38,746 bases of DNA from Succinimonas amylolytica DSM 2873 (GTDB lineage Bacteria; Pseudomonadota; Gammaproteobacteria; Enterobacterales; Succinivibrionaceae), in the NCBI RefSeq assembly GCF_000378405.1, contig NZ_KB899636.1, forward strand, positions 1,771,293 through 1,810,038. The letters are read 5' to 3'. The notes under the pieces are model-generated. The model had not been told where the DNA came from. It ran no database searches and worked only from the letters and a program-made list of their open reading frames with translations. Below, in pieces: positions 27,477 through 36,510 of the stretch; the first letter of the stretch is position 1; every line of letters starts with the position of its first letter. A program made the translations under genes and the position numbers.

Positions 27477-29006
27477 TTGAAGTACGAAAACAGGTTTAAG
27501 GATATGCGCTGGTACCTGAGTGGCATGATGATATGGGGGATAACGCTTCTGGGGGCTCTGGAGGCTCAGGCGGTTTCTGTCAAGTCATGCACGGATGCTC
27601 GAATAGAAACGGAGCTTTGTCAGAAAGCTGTGGCCGGGGATGGTCAGGCTCTCTATGATGTGGGGATGAAGTTTTTCAGAGGACTGGAGATCAATCAGGA
27701 TATTCCGGAATCCTTTGGCTGGTTTAAGGCGTCCTCTGATCGGGGCTTCGGGCCGGCCTTTACCCAGCTGGGAAAAATGGCTGAGAACGGACAGACCGGA
27801 ACCCGGGATTATGTCCGGGCCTACAGGATGTACCGGGCCGGGGGGTCGGCCGGAGATCATGAAGCCGAGTACCGTCTCGGTCTTCTGTATCTGCACGGCT
27901 ATGGCGTGCTGCAGGATAAGGCGAAGGCTGCCGAATGGCTGAAAAAAGCCCGGGATGGCTATTATGCTCCGGCCGAGGATGCTCTGAAGCCGATTCTTGA
28001 GGAGCTGACCCGGAATCAGATTTCCGATAAGGAGCGTTTCGGAAAGGGGACTGATAAAAAGAATTTTTACGGACAGAAGAATACCCTGACAAAGCCTTAT
28101 GTTCCCAAAGCTGCTGTAAATTCGGAAGAGCTGGGGTTTATGGATTTCATTAACTCCGAAGCTCCCTGGTGGGCCGTTCCGGCTATTTTTTCGAGTATTC
28201 TGCTTTACATTGTTTTCAAGCTGGTGATGATTTTCCGGGAACACCGCAACAAGAGGGAAATAATGAAGGATCTGGTACGGAGGGCTATTGTCAGAAGTGC
28301 TCAGTATCAGCAGTATGAGGGCAGAAATGGCTGGATGAAGCAGGAGACTCCGGCGAAGAATCCGGTCGGTAACGTTCAGGACAGCACCTTTGCTGGCAGC
28401 GACCCCGCCGGCAGCTTCAGAGTGAAGCAGATCGAGGAACTGGTAAAGGCGATCTGGGGAGATAATGACGAGCTCATGAAGGTGATCGTCAGGCTGGCGG
28501 CACTTACTCCTGACAGCAGTGAATATGTACCCTGTCTGGACAGCATGAGCCAGCATATTACTAAAGCCCGGGAAAAGCGCCCGCTGGGCAATAACATCGC
28601 CGAGCTGGACCTTCTGGTAATCAGTCTTGAGCAGGTTCTGGAGGAAGCGGTACAAACCATTTCCAAGACTTCCGGCGGTAAATTCTCCGGCAATTACCGC
28701 TATCTTGCTACCAACATTGCCAGAGGTGTCTGGAATATCACGGACGAATCATATGCAGAACGCATTGGAAACGTGATTATTAATACTATCGGGCATTATG
28801 AAAAGCATGACTCGGGAGTGGTAAGCGCCCTGTCACCTTCTGTCAGGACGGCGGTGGTGAATATTCTGGGAGAGCAGGGCTCCTCCTACCGGAGTCAGAG
28901 CAAGCTTCTTTCTGAAAACCTGAAGTTCACTGACTGTACTCCCATAGAGTCGGAGATGATATTAGGCGGGCTCAAGTTCTTTGCCGTGAGAAGAGCGGTG
29001 TCGTAG
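27477..29006 (+). CDS. Sel1-repeat membrane protein
   Basis: The 509 residues begin with a signal peptide or signal anchor (about 1-32, ending EAQA). Sel1-like repeats follow at about 51-165 (ALYDVGMKFFRGL, PAFTQLGKMAENG, AEYRLGLLYLHGYGV), then a linker, a membrane segment at about 230-253, and a basic stop-transfer FREHRNKR. Residues 255-509 form an unrecognised helical domain, placed in the cytoplasm if the Sel1 part is periplasmic. Sel1 repeats bind proteins in cell-envelope signalling. I chose the TTG at 27477 because GGGGA sits 6 bp upstream (27466-27470); the ATG at 27504 has AGGAT directly against it. It is divergent from the TerB-C gene. The function is unknown. Confidence 0.82.
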   Translation: MKYENRFKDMRWYLSGMMIWGITLLGALEAQAVSVKSCTDARIETELCQKAVAGDGQALYDVGMKFFRGLEINQDIPESFGWFKASSDRGFGPAFTQLGKMAENGQTGTRDYVRAYRMYRAGGSAGDHEAEYRLGLLYLHGYGVLQDKAKAAEWLKKARDGYYAPAEDALKPILEELTRNQISDKERFGKGTDKKNFYGQKNTLTKPYVPKAAVNSEELGFMDFINSEAPWWAVPAIFSSILLYIVFKLVMIFREHRNKREIMKDLVRRAIVRSAQYQQYEGRNGWMKQETPAKNPVGNVQDSTFAGSDPAGSFRVKQIEELVKAIWGDNDELMKVIVRLAALTPDSSEYVPCLDSMSQHITKAREKRPLGNNIAELDLLVISLEQVLEEAVQTISKTSGGKFSGNYRYLATNIARGVWNITDESYAERIGNVIINTIGHYEKHDSGVVSALSPSVRTAVVNILGEQGSSYRSQSKLLSENLKFTDCTPIESEMILGGLKFFAVRRAVS

Positions 29007-29027
29007 CCTGCGTTTACAGCTGACAAG

Positions 29028-29073
29028 CCCCCGTTTTCTCTACACAGTAACGGTACAGAAAGCGGGGGTTTTT
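29028..29073 (+). terminator. terminator of the Sel1-repeat gene
   Basis: A 12-bp stem with one G-T pair (29028-29039 with 29057-29068), a 17-nt loop and five T residues. Confidence 0.85.
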
Positions 29074-29327
29074 GTCTTGGAGAGGGCCGGAAGAAGGTGG
29101 CCTGCTGTCTTTCGCCGGTATTAAAAGAGAAGCCTGAAGCAGGGGGAATTTAACAGCATTTCAGAACCAGAGGTTTATCCTGTTATCGTTTTCCTGCTTC
29201 TTTGCTGTCTTGCTCTCAGGGGGAACTGGCAGAAATCATGCGCTTCTCCGCTCAGGGCCGGCGCACTCCGGTAATAGCAGCTTCTTTATGCGGTCTGCTT
29301 TTTTCCGGGGCGGTTGGGGGTAGCTGG

Positions 29328-29352
29328 CCGGAAGTATTTGTTCTGCTTCCGG
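29328..29352 (-). terminator. hairpin after bcp (no U tract)
   Basis: A perfect 7-bp stem, CCGGAAG with CTTCCGG, and an 11-nt loop lie just past the bcp stop. No T run follows on the minus strand, so the terminator role is uncertain. The 29074-29327 stretch before it holds nothing recognisable. Confidence 0.35.
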
Positions 29353-29358
29353 AATTAT

Positions 29359-29829
29359 TCAGAGGCTCGCAGCTTTAAGAAGCTCCAGCATTTCCCCGGG
29401 ATTGTCTGTCGCCTTTACTCCTGAGAGAGCCTTAAGAAGAATGCCGTTCTCATCAATCAGAAATGCAGAACGGACGGTGCCTTCCTTTGTCCCCTGTGCC
29501 GTCTTCTTCGGCTGGAGGACCTCATATGCCCGGTGCACTGTAAGCTCCGGATCCGAGAGCAGCGGAAAGGGGAGTGCCAGTTTTTCCTGAAAACGGAGAT
29601 GGGACGCTGTGCTGTCCCGGCTTACTCCCAGGATTACTGTTTGAAGTTCCTGGAAAAGGGAATAACGCTCTCTAAAGCCGCAGGCCTGCTTCGTACAGCC
29701 CGGAGTATTGTCCCGGGGATAGAAGTAGAGGATAATCTTTTTTCCGCGATAAAGCTTTGGAGAATGGAGGTTTCCGTTCTGATCCGGAAGACAGAAATCC
29801 GGTGCCGGGGTTCCTTCTTTAAGCGCCAT
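29359..29829 (-). CDS. bcp: thioredoxin-dependent peroxiredoxin Bcp (PrxQ type)
   Basis: This thiol peroxidase reduces hydrogen peroxide and organic hydroperoxides. The peroxidatic cysteine sits in PRDNTPGCTKQACGFR, with the resolving cysteine five residues later, the atypical 2-Cys PrxQ pattern. The start MALKEGTPAPDFCLPDQNG is typical. The ATG at 29829 has AGGAG 7 bp upstream and gives 156 residues, the same as E. coli Bcp; an in-frame upstream ATG at 29865 is less likely. It is downstream of the rhomboid gene on the same strand but about 230 bp away, so it probably has its own promoter. Confidence 0.95.
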   Translation of the reverse strand: MALKEGTPAPDFCLPDQNGNLHSPKLYRGKKIILYFYPRDNTPGCTKQACGFRERYSLFQELQTVILGVSRDSTASHLRFQEKLALPFPLLSDPELTVHRAYEVLQPKKTAQGTKEGTVRSAFLIDENGILLKALSGVKATDNPGEMLELLKAASL

Positions 29830-30059
29830 AGGCCGCTCCTGTTTTCTGAAAGCTGATTGCTGCACTTTTTTTTGCAGTATTCCTGAAGATCCGGGGATTA
29901 GCGGCAGCAGATAATCCCATCAGACATTTTTCCTGCCGGTCTCTATGAAGATTCCGGCTTTCTGAAACAGTGTCCTGCGGGGAAGTCTGAGGGATCCGGG
30001 GCCCTTACCCTTAATTCATTTCCTGGCGGTAACGGTTACTGCTGCCGGCGGCTATCATT

Positions 30060-30941
30060 TTACGGATCGTTTCTGAAGGTCAGGCTTCCTGTTCTGAGAA
30101 GAAACAGATCCAGCCCTCCCATGGCCAGGCCGGCAATAAGTCCGCCCACATGGGCGGCATTGGCAATGCCGTTCATAAAGAGACCTGCCACCACGATCAT
30201 TATCAGGGTGATGATAAACAGTCCCGGCATCATCCGCATCCGGACGGGAAGTGCGGGGTAGCGGGAGATTACTGCCAGGTAGCCGATAACACCGTCTACA
30301 GCTCCGGAGAGCCCTCCGAAGTTTTCCGGAGCCATCTCATGCTCCCCGGCAAGGATGCAGTATTCGGAAACATTTCCCACAATGGCAGCAATCACCAGGA
30401 GAACCAGCAGTCTGGAGCTGCTCAGAAACTTTTCTATCTGCCATCCCAGAACACCGAAGATAACGGTGTTGAAGGCGATATGCATGAGTCCGAAATGCAT
30501 GAAGGCCGGGGTTATGATACGCCAGTATTCCCCCTGCCTGAATTTTTCCGCATTCAGCGACAGGGCATCGAATACCGGCCTGGAGAGTCCGCTGTCCATA
30601 AAGCTCTGCAGCAGAAATATTACAATGCAAACAGTGATGGTGAGTCCGGTAACTGTGAAAATGCTTTTAAGAGGGATGGCACATCCTCCATTGTCCGGAA
30701 GGGCGATGCCGCGATCATTGCTCCCGGAATCCCAGGCAGCCTGTACAAGAACAGTCTCCGGATTTTCCTGATTTTTGAGGTAATTCATTTCCTTTAACAC
30801 CAGAAAGTCTTCCTCGTCCCGCAGAGATTCCAGAACGTAGGCCCCGTCCTCCTCGAAAATTCTGACCTGAATTCCCTTGCCGGCAAAATAGTCCCGGTAG
30901 GAAAGCACCAGGTTTCTGTGAGGGGTCTTTAGTATGCGCAT
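30060..30941 (-). CDS. rhomboid-family intramembrane serine protease (GlpG-like)
   Basis: This inner-membrane protease cuts transmembrane helices. An N-terminal cytoplasmic domain (about 1-85, opening MRILKTPHRNLVLSY) precedes about six membrane segments, as in GlpG. The catalytic serine is S212 in GGLSGAVDGVIGY, and the partner histidine is H264 in NAAHVGG. The oxyanion residues H154 and N158 in HIAFN and the WR of EYWRIITP (140-141) are also present. The length is 293 against 276 for E. coli GlpG. glpE and glpR are not adjacent. It follows the RgpF-like gene by 66 bp on the same strand and may share its transcript. The start has only a weak ribosome site. Confidence 0.93.
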   Translation of the reverse strand: MRILKTPHRNLVLSYRDYFAGKGIQVRIFEEDGAYVLESLRDEEDFLVLKEMNYLKNQENPETVLVQAAWDSGSNDRGIALPDNGGCAIPLKSIFTVTGLTITVCIVIFLLQSFMDSGLSRPVFDALSLNAEKFRQGEYWRIITPAFMHFGLMHIAFNTVIFGVLGWQIEKFLSSSRLLVLLVIAAIVGNVSEYCILAGEHEMAPENFGGLSGAVDGVIGYLAVISRYPALPVRMRMMPGLFIITLIMIVVAGLFMNGIANAAHVGGLIAGLAMGGLDLFLLRTGSLTFRNDP

Positions 30942-31007
30942 TTGAGCTGTATCCGTTTTTCTGAATCTGTCCCGTATAAGCCCCGGATTTCTCAGGGCGG
31001 TGTATCA

Positions 31008-32894
31008 TCAGTCCTCGTTAAGGTATTTGAACCTTTTGTTTATGGAAGGAACCTTCCCCAGGGTAAGCATGTTCAGCACGGCGTACTTCTGAACCTTTTC
31101 CCGGCGGCCCCGTTCCAGACTGTCGGTAAGATGGCGGAAGCTGTTGATGGTTCTGGCGTAGCCTTTTTTGGGGAGTACCTCAAAAATGGTCCTGTTATAG
31201 GCTCTTTCAATTCTGAGAAGATTGGCCATATAGATCGAGGCCCCCTCGGTGCTCATTACAGTCCCGGCGTAGAATCCCTGGTTCTGGGCAATGTACGGCA
31301 TTACCGCCATCCGGGCGGCAGCAGCGGGATGATTCTTCGGGGAGGTGCTTCCCTGAGTCTCCGGAATCTCGCTGTAGCTCCAGCCGGTATCGAACAGCGG
31401 GGCCACGGCACAGGTCCGGAACCAGAGCATGGATCCGGGAATCTGGAGCGGAACAGGATCCTCCGGAACCTGAAGCTTCCATTCCCGGAGAAGTTTTTTG
31501 ATTTCGGGTTTCATGCTGTCCTGCTCATCATACTCGGAAGCGTATTCGGTGCCCCACTTAATGGCCGGAGCAGTGAGAATTCCCAGCCGGGGATTGTCTA
31601 TGAAGGTACTGATAACATTGCCGATAAAGGCAGCGCTTACTGCTAGGTTTTCCGCGCTGTTTCTGAATATTTCATTCCGGGAGCCCCAGTCTGCCGCCTC
31701 AATGGAACCGGGGCCCTGCATCACACAGACGAAATCATAGTTCTTGACTGTTTTGGCCAGATCCAGCAGCAGTGCGGCGGCGACACCGCCTTTCCTGAGC
31801 TCCTTGCGGCAGAATTCCAGCCGGTGCGAGAATTTGGTATGAATAATGTTGCGGGCCTCGTCCAGCACCTTCTCGTCCGGTGAAACAATGTAGATGTCTG
31901 CCAGGGGCTTAAAGCCCTCGGTAAGATCATATACCGCCCGGAGATCCTCCAGGCTATCCACGTAAAGAAGCAGGAGCAGCCGGCTTTTGAGGATCTCGGA
32001 GACGTTTTTGCGGGGGCGGCCGTCCCCCTCGAAGATCCAGGAGATACAGAGCTGATCCCGGATTTCCGAAAGACTGCGCTCCGCCAGGAGATCCTGCCAG
32101 ATGAGCTCCGATGGATAATCGGTTTTTTCGGTGATGAACTGCAGTGTCTGTCTGGCCTGACTGCCCCGGCCGTGATCCAGATAGGCCTCGGCACTGCCGG
32201 TGAATACTTCCTTTTTTACCAGAGGCGCACTTTCATAAAGAGCTTCCAGCGGAAAAAGTGTTCCGGAATACCAGATTCCGGCACTGCGTTTGGACTGTAC
32301 ATAGGTGCTCAGTTTGAAATTTTCCTGCGCCAGCCGGTCCAGGAGGGGGATTTCAAAGCCGGCAACCTGTTCGGGAATCGAGTTCCAGATAACATCCTTG
32401 CGGCTGAAGAACTCCTTGAAGACACTGCCGGTGAAAACGGATTTTTTGAAGGCGATGAAGCTGAAGGCGGAATCCTCCGGCCTGGTAAATTCGGGGGAAT
32501 CCTGTTCCTTTATAAAGCTTTCCGGATTCTGGGCGAAAACGGTCCAGAGGTCGCAGTTCAGGAATGAATCCTCCATTTTTCTGAAAAGCTGATCCAGCGG
32601 AAACACCGGACCGTATACGAGGTCATCGCACAGGATGATTTCATCGTATTTTTCCGGATCCCGGACATTTTCCCATCCCTTGATAAAGCTGTTTGCCGAG
32701 GTTCCGGGAGTGCATCTTTCCACAATCTGAATTCCAATCCGCCCCAGATTTGTCCGCTCTTCGGGAACCAGGGCCCGGGGAGTTACAAAAATGATGTCAT
32801 GGCACCAGGGGAGCAGGTTTTTAAGAAAGTGGTGCACATAGGGCGCTACGATCCCCTGGATTCCTGAATAGCTGTAGATTGCAAGTCTTTTCAT
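31008..32894 (-). CDS. RgpF-like (rhamnan synthesis F) glycosyltransferase-type protein
   Basis: The 628 residues resemble the RgpF family of rhamnose-rich polysaccharide assembly. The opening MKRLAIYSYSGIQGIVAPYV leads into a segment with KYDEIILCDDLVYGPVFPL, whose DD pair matches the nucleotide-sugar and metal site of these enzymes. A second part holds ADIYIVSPDEKVLDEA and YDFVCVMQGPGS. The C-terminal 90 residues are basic. The likely role is addition of sugar to a surface polysaccharide such as O-antigen or capsule; the sugar cannot be predicted. No other polysaccharide genes lie nearby, which is unusual for this family. The ATG at 32894 is preceded by AGGG (11 bp) and AAAGG (adjacent). 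Confidence 0.8.
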   Translation of the reverse strand: MKRLAIYSYSGIQGIVAPYVHHFLKNLLPWCHDIIFVTPRALVPEERTNLGRIGIQIVERCTPGTSANSFIKGWENVRDPEKYDEIILCDDLVYGPVFPLDQLFRKMEDSFLNCDLWTVFAQNPESFIKEQDSPEFTRPEDSAFSFIAFKKSVFTGSVFKEFFSRKDVIWNSIPEQVAGFEIPLLDRLAQENFKLSTYVQSKRSAGIWYSGTLFPLEALYESAPLVKKEVFTGSAEAYLDHGRGSQARQTLQFITEKTDYPSELIWQDLLAERSLSEIRDQLCISWIFEGDGRPRKNVSEILKSRLLLLLYVDSLEDLRAVYDLTEGFKPLADIYIVSPDEKVLDEARNIIHTKFSHRLEFCRKELRKGGVAAALLLDLAKTVKNYDFVCVMQGPGSIEAADWGSRNEIFRNSAENLAVSAAFIGNVISTFIDNPRLGILTAPAIKWGTEYASEYDEQDSMKPEIKKLLREWKLQVPEDPVPLQIPGSMLWFRTCAVAPLFDTGWSYSEIPETQGSTSPKNHPAAAARMAVMPYIAQNQGFYAGTVMSTEGASIYMANLLRIERAYNRTIFEVLPKKGYARTINSFRHLTDSLERGRREKVQKYAVLNMLTLGKVPSINKRFKYLNED

Positions 32895-33393
32895 CCTTTA
32901 CACATCCCTGAGAGGCCAGACGGAGCCGGTGGCATTCTGCGACCGCTTTGTTCCTGTATCCGTCTGTCCGGAAAATTACTTTTTCAAAAACACTGTATTA
33001 TACAGGTACAACGGCAAAAAACTGTTAACAGGGCGCTGTTTAGCATTGTTTTTGCTGTCGGAACCGGATTTTTGCGGAGCAACGGCAAATCTCCGGCGTT
33101 TTTCGTCAGACGACAGCGAACTTGCAATTATCTGAAACCGGTCACATGATTTCGGAGTTTTTTGTCTGAAAGTGAAAAAAAGCGCTCATTTTTTATTGTG
33201 GAAATATGTAAAACTGTTACGGAGTATGAGAGTTTATGCTGAGTTCCGTTTTCGGGGCTACGGTTTTAATTATTATAATGATGGTGCAGATACCTTGCTG
33301 GAGAATCTTTCTTTTGCAGGGACTCCAGGCCGAGAGCTACGGGCCATCCCCGGTGGCCGGTCTTGAATTTCTGATCTGCTCCAGGATTTTGAG
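32895..33393. other. gene-free divergent region before the RgpF-like and EAL genes
   Basis: About 500 bp. It holds a 13-bp palindrome CTGTAT-T-ATACAG at 32993-33005 that overlaps a minus-strand TATAAT (likely the RgpF-like promoter), and a plus-strand TATAAT at 33274-33279 that may serve the EAL gene. No open frame with a ribosome site is convincing. Confidence 0.45.
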
Positions 33394-36030
33394 ATGATTT
33401 ATTCAGATTCGGAAAACAGGTTTGAATATCTGAACAGCAGGCTGGGAGAGATTTCCGGTAGCGCTGCTCATTTTGCGCATTACTCTGCACTGCCCGGAGG
33501 TTTTCTGGCCTGCTGGGCCGATGCTCCTGGCGAGATTATCTATGCTAACAGCACCCTGATGGATATCATGGAGTGTCAGACTCCGGAGGACTTCCTGAGA
33601 ATTACCGGAGGAACATGGCATCGCCTGGTCTCCGATACCGACATTGCCATTATTTCCGGCAGCCTCCTGAAATGGCGGGACGAAGGGGGGATGTCAAGCG
33701 ACATGTTCCATTTTGTAGGGAACTGTCCTTCAGATAATAGCTGGAAGCGGGATGTAGAGCTGTTCTGCCGGTTCCTAAGGGATGAGGTTCTGGGGGATCT
33801 TATCTATTTTTTCATTGTCTTTGCCCGGGATGAAAGGGATATTCTGACTGATTTTCCGTCCATGTCCCGTTTTCTGAAACTTTCTAATGACGTCGAGAGC
33901 ATTATTGCCAGAACCGGTGAGTTCCCCGCCATGATCTCCTTCAACCTTAACGGCCTTAAGATGTATAACGAGAAATATGGCATTTCTGGAGGGGATGCCC
34001 TTATTGTCAGCTTTGCCAATATTCTCAAGAAGTACTTCGGTATCATGAACTGCTCCCGTTTCGGGGAGGATCATTTTTACGCCTATACGCCAGTCGGCGG
34101 GCTGGAGAACAAGCTCAACAGAATTTTTGAGGAAATGGCCAGGGTAAATGAAGGCAACACCCTTTCTGTCAGGGCTGGAATTTATGTTCTGGATCCCGAG
34201 GATGCCCCCCTGAGCTCCAGCAGCGCCTGCGACAAGGCCAGAATAGCCTGTGACTATGAAAGAAAACGCCATGAATCCTGTTTCGTTTATTACGATAAAA
34301 AGATCCGCAATGAAATTCTGAACCGTGATTATATTATCGGACATATTGACGAGGCTCTGGAAAAGGAGCACATCCAGGTCTATTACCAGCCGCAGGTGAT
34401 TTCCCAGAGCGGAAAGCTGTGCGGCTACGAGGCTCTGGCCCGCTGGATGGATCCTGAAATGGGCATGGTCTCCCCCGGGGTATTTATTCCCGTGCTGGAT
34501 GACTACGCGCTTACCTACAAGCTGGATCTTTACATAATCGAGCATGTGGCCCGGGATCTGGTGGAGGCCATAAGACGCGGCATCAGTGTGGTTCCGGTAT
34601 CCTTTAATCTTTCCCGCACCGATTTTGTGAAGTGTGATCCCTTTACCGAGGTCGTTGCCATTGCGGAACGCTACAGTCTTCCCCGGGAGCTCTTCAAGGT
34701 GGAAATTACCGAAACGACGGTAATGGCGGATATCAACAAGATGAAGGGAGAGATCAACCGTTTCCATGAGGGCGGATTTGATGTTCTTATGGATGATTTC
34801 GGCAGCGCCTATTCATCGCTGAGCACCCTGAGAGATTTTGAGTTTGACGAAATAAAGATCGACATGGGCTTCATGAGGAATTTCAGTCCCCGGTCGAAGG
34901 CTATAATCAAACCGATTGTAAACATGGCCAAGGCCCTGGGGATTCATACTCTGGCCGAGGGGGTGGAAACGCAGGAGCAGCTGGACTTTCTGAAGGTAAT
35001 CGGCTGTGAAATGATTCAGGGATATTATTTCGGGAGACCGGAACCTTTTGAAATGGCTCTGGAAACCGGAAAGAGACTGACCAGGAATTATGAACAGATG
35101 CTCTGCAAGAGTTCCAGTCTGGTCTATTCCAAAAATGCGGAAAGAGCCTCCGATGACGGAAGGACTGTCGTTCCTCTTTCCGGAAAGCCGGATCAGGAAT
35201 CGGTTTTCCGGAGCATTGCCGGACTGTTTACCGATATCATCAGCATTGATCTTAGAAGCAATGTCTGCGAAGAGGTGGTTTCCAGCTACGAGATGCACCG
35301 TTTTCTGGATCTGGGAACCCGGAATTTAAATCAGAAGCTTTTTGATGCTGTGGCAGCGCTTATAAAGCCGGAGTATCACTACAGGCTGATGAAGTTTTTG
35401 GATTTTTCCACCATTCCCGAGCGCCTGCAGGACGTCACTTCCATTTCCTGCGATTTTCAGAACGTGGTGGACGACTCGTTTTTCAGAATGGAGCTCTTTT
35501 CTCTGGAAAGCAATGAGCGGGGCGAGGCTGTCAGAATTCTCTATACCGCGAGACAGGTGGATCCGGATCTGATAACCGCAGAGCACTTCAAGACTGTAAC
35601 CCATGCTCTCCGGCATGTATATTCGGCTCTGGTTGCCTTTAATCTGGAGGAGCGGACCTTTACTCCCTACTTTATGCCGGTATCCATGATGGAGAGAACC
35701 GGTGTTACCAGTCAGCCTTATGATCTGGCCAGAAACATATTTATTGAAAAGTTTGTTTCCGACAAGTACAAGGAGAGGGTATACCGCTTTACCGATCTTG
35801 CGACCCTAGCGGATCGCATTGCAGATAAAAGGCAGCTTTGCATCACCTACCAGAACCCGGCGAGCGAATGGTGTCTTCTGACATATATTCCCTCCAAATT
35901 TGAGGATGGCCGGCTGGTGCAGGTGCTGACTGCGGTGCGTAATCTGGCGCACCAGAAAGATGAGCTTCCGGTCAATTTGACTGATTTGCAGCCAAATCAG
36001 CAGATCTGGGATGTCTGCGAAACCGGGTAG
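33394..36030 (+). CDS. c-di-GMP phosphodiesterase with PAS, degenerate GGDEF and EAL domains
   Basis: The 878 residues have no membrane segment. A PAS-like domain (about 30-145: GEIIYANSTLMDIME) precedes a GGDEF-type domain (about 170-305) whose motif is GEDHF (224-228), so cyclase activity is unlikely. The EAL domain (about 310-560) has an intact site: EALAR (346-350), FNLS (404-407), ITETT, DDFGS (467-471), KID (488-490), AEGVETQ (521-527) and the GYYFGRP end. It should hydrolyse c-di-GMP to pGpG. About 300 C-terminal residues (580-878) are not recognised; they may be another sensory domain. AGGA lies 7 bp upstream of the ATG. A strong terminator follows. Confidence 0.92.
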   Translation: MIYSDSENRFEYLNSRLGEISGSAAHFAHYSALPGGFLACWADAPGEIIYANSTLMDIMECQTPEDFLRITGGTWHRLVSDTDIAIISGSLLKWRDEGGMSSDMFHFVGNCPSDNSWKRDVELFCRFLRDEVLGDLIYFFIVFARDERDILTDFPSMSRFLKLSNDVESIIARTGEFPAMISFNLNGLKMYNEKYGISGGDALIVSFANILKKYFGIMNCSRFGEDHFYAYTPVGGLENKLNRIFEEMARVNEGNTLSVRAGIYVLDPEDAPLSSSSACDKARIACDYERKRHESCFVYYDKKIRNEILNRDYIIGHIDEALEKEHIQVYYQPQVISQSGKLCGYEALARWMDPEMGMVSPGVFIPVLDDYALTYKLDLYIIEHVARDLVEAIRRGISVVPVSFNLSRTDFVKCDPFTEVVAIAERYSLPRELFKVEITETTVMADINKMKGEINRFHEGGFDVLMDDFGSAYSSLSTLRDFEFDEIKIDMGFMRNFSPRSKAIIKPIVNMAKALGIHTLAEGVETQEQLDFLKVIGCEMIQGYYFGRPEPFEMALETGKRLTRNYEQMLCKSSSLVYSKNAERASDDGRTVVPLSGKPDQESVFRSIAGLFTDIISIDLRSNVCEEVVSSYEMHRFLDLGTRNLNQKLFDAVAALIKPEYHYRLMKFLDFSTIPERLQDVTSISCDFQNVVDDSFFRMELFSLESNERGEAVRILYTARQVDPDLITAEHFKTVTHALRHVYSALVAFNLEERTFTPYFMPVSMMERTGVTSQPYDLARNIFIEKFVSDKYKERVYRFTDLATLADRIADKRQLCITYQNPASEWCLLTYIPSKFEDGRLVQVLTAVRNLAHQKDELPVNLTDLQPNQQIWDVCETG

Positions 36031-36053
36031 GCTGCCAGGATGATGCGGATTAG

Positions 36054-36078
36054 CGGGGAGGTTTTCCCCGTTTTTTTT
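36054..36078 (+). terminator. terminator of the EAL phosphodiesterase gene
   Basis: CGGGGA pairs with TCCCCG around a 5-nt loop and runs into eight T residues (36071-36078). Confidence 0.88.
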
Positions 36079-36220
36079 GCTTCAGATAACTGTCAGGAGA
36101 TGAAATAACAGATTGCAGGAACAGATTCCGGATCAGCCAGGTTTGGGGACAGAAAACAAAACACGAACAACAGTGATTGCAAATGAAAAAGGGAAAAATA
36201 AAAGACTTCGAAGAAAAGAA

Positions 36221-36297
36221 TGGTGCGTCTGATTGAACTCGAATCAACGACCCCCACCATGTCAAGGTGATGCTCTAACCAACTGAGCTACAGACGC
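36221..36297 (-). tRNA. tRNA-Val (GAC)
   Basis: 77 nt on the minus strand. The acceptor stem GCGTCTG pairs with CAGACGC, then discriminator A and an encoded CCA. The D arm is TAGCTCAGTTGGTTAGAGCA, and the anticodon loop TTGACAT carries GAC. The T loop TTCGAGT is standard. It has its own promoter at 36333-36360. Confidence 0.96.
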
Positions 36298-36332
36298 ATT
36301 CTGAAGAAACGCTTTACGCTGAAAGCTCGCTC

Positions 36333-36360
36333 ATTATAGCCGAAAAACCCGGGTTGTAAA
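36333..36360 (-). promoter_or_regulatory. tRNA-Val promoter
   Basis: On the minus strand TTTACA (36360-36355) and a perfect TATAAT (36338-36333) are 16 bp apart. The start would be near 36326, about 29 bp upstream of the tRNA. Confidence 0.8.
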
Positions 36361-36427
36361 GCTTTTTCTGAAAATATTTCATTGCTGTTTCAGGAAAACG
36401 TTCTCACTGATCTTCGAATCTGCAGTT
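36333..36427. repeat. direct repeat, left copy (visible part of the target duplication)
   Basis: These 95 bases are identical to 38652-38746. They begin with the -10 box of the tRNA-Val promoter. Because the right copy is cut by the window end, the repeat may run on to the left end of the IS (about 36543), a total of about 206 bp. Confidence 0.95.
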
Positions 36428-36490
36428 TTATGACTCGCCTCCCGGTTCATCCTGCCGTGCGGAGCGGTGATTTTGCAGACGGAAAAACAA

Positions 36491-36510
36491 AGGCGCTTTT
36501 CAGGGCGCCT
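36491..36510 (-). terminator. minus-strand terminator of a gene once lying to the right
   Basis: AGGCGC pairs with GCGCCT around an 8-nt loop; on the minus strand TTTGTTTTT follows. A TGA just before it, ending a frame that would read LPVLRYS, may be the end of a gene now separated from this copy by the IS. Confidence 0.45.

Noticed and set aside
32993-33005. LexA (SOS) box
   Set aside because: A LexA box needs CTG-N10-CAG; this site is CTG-N7-CAG.
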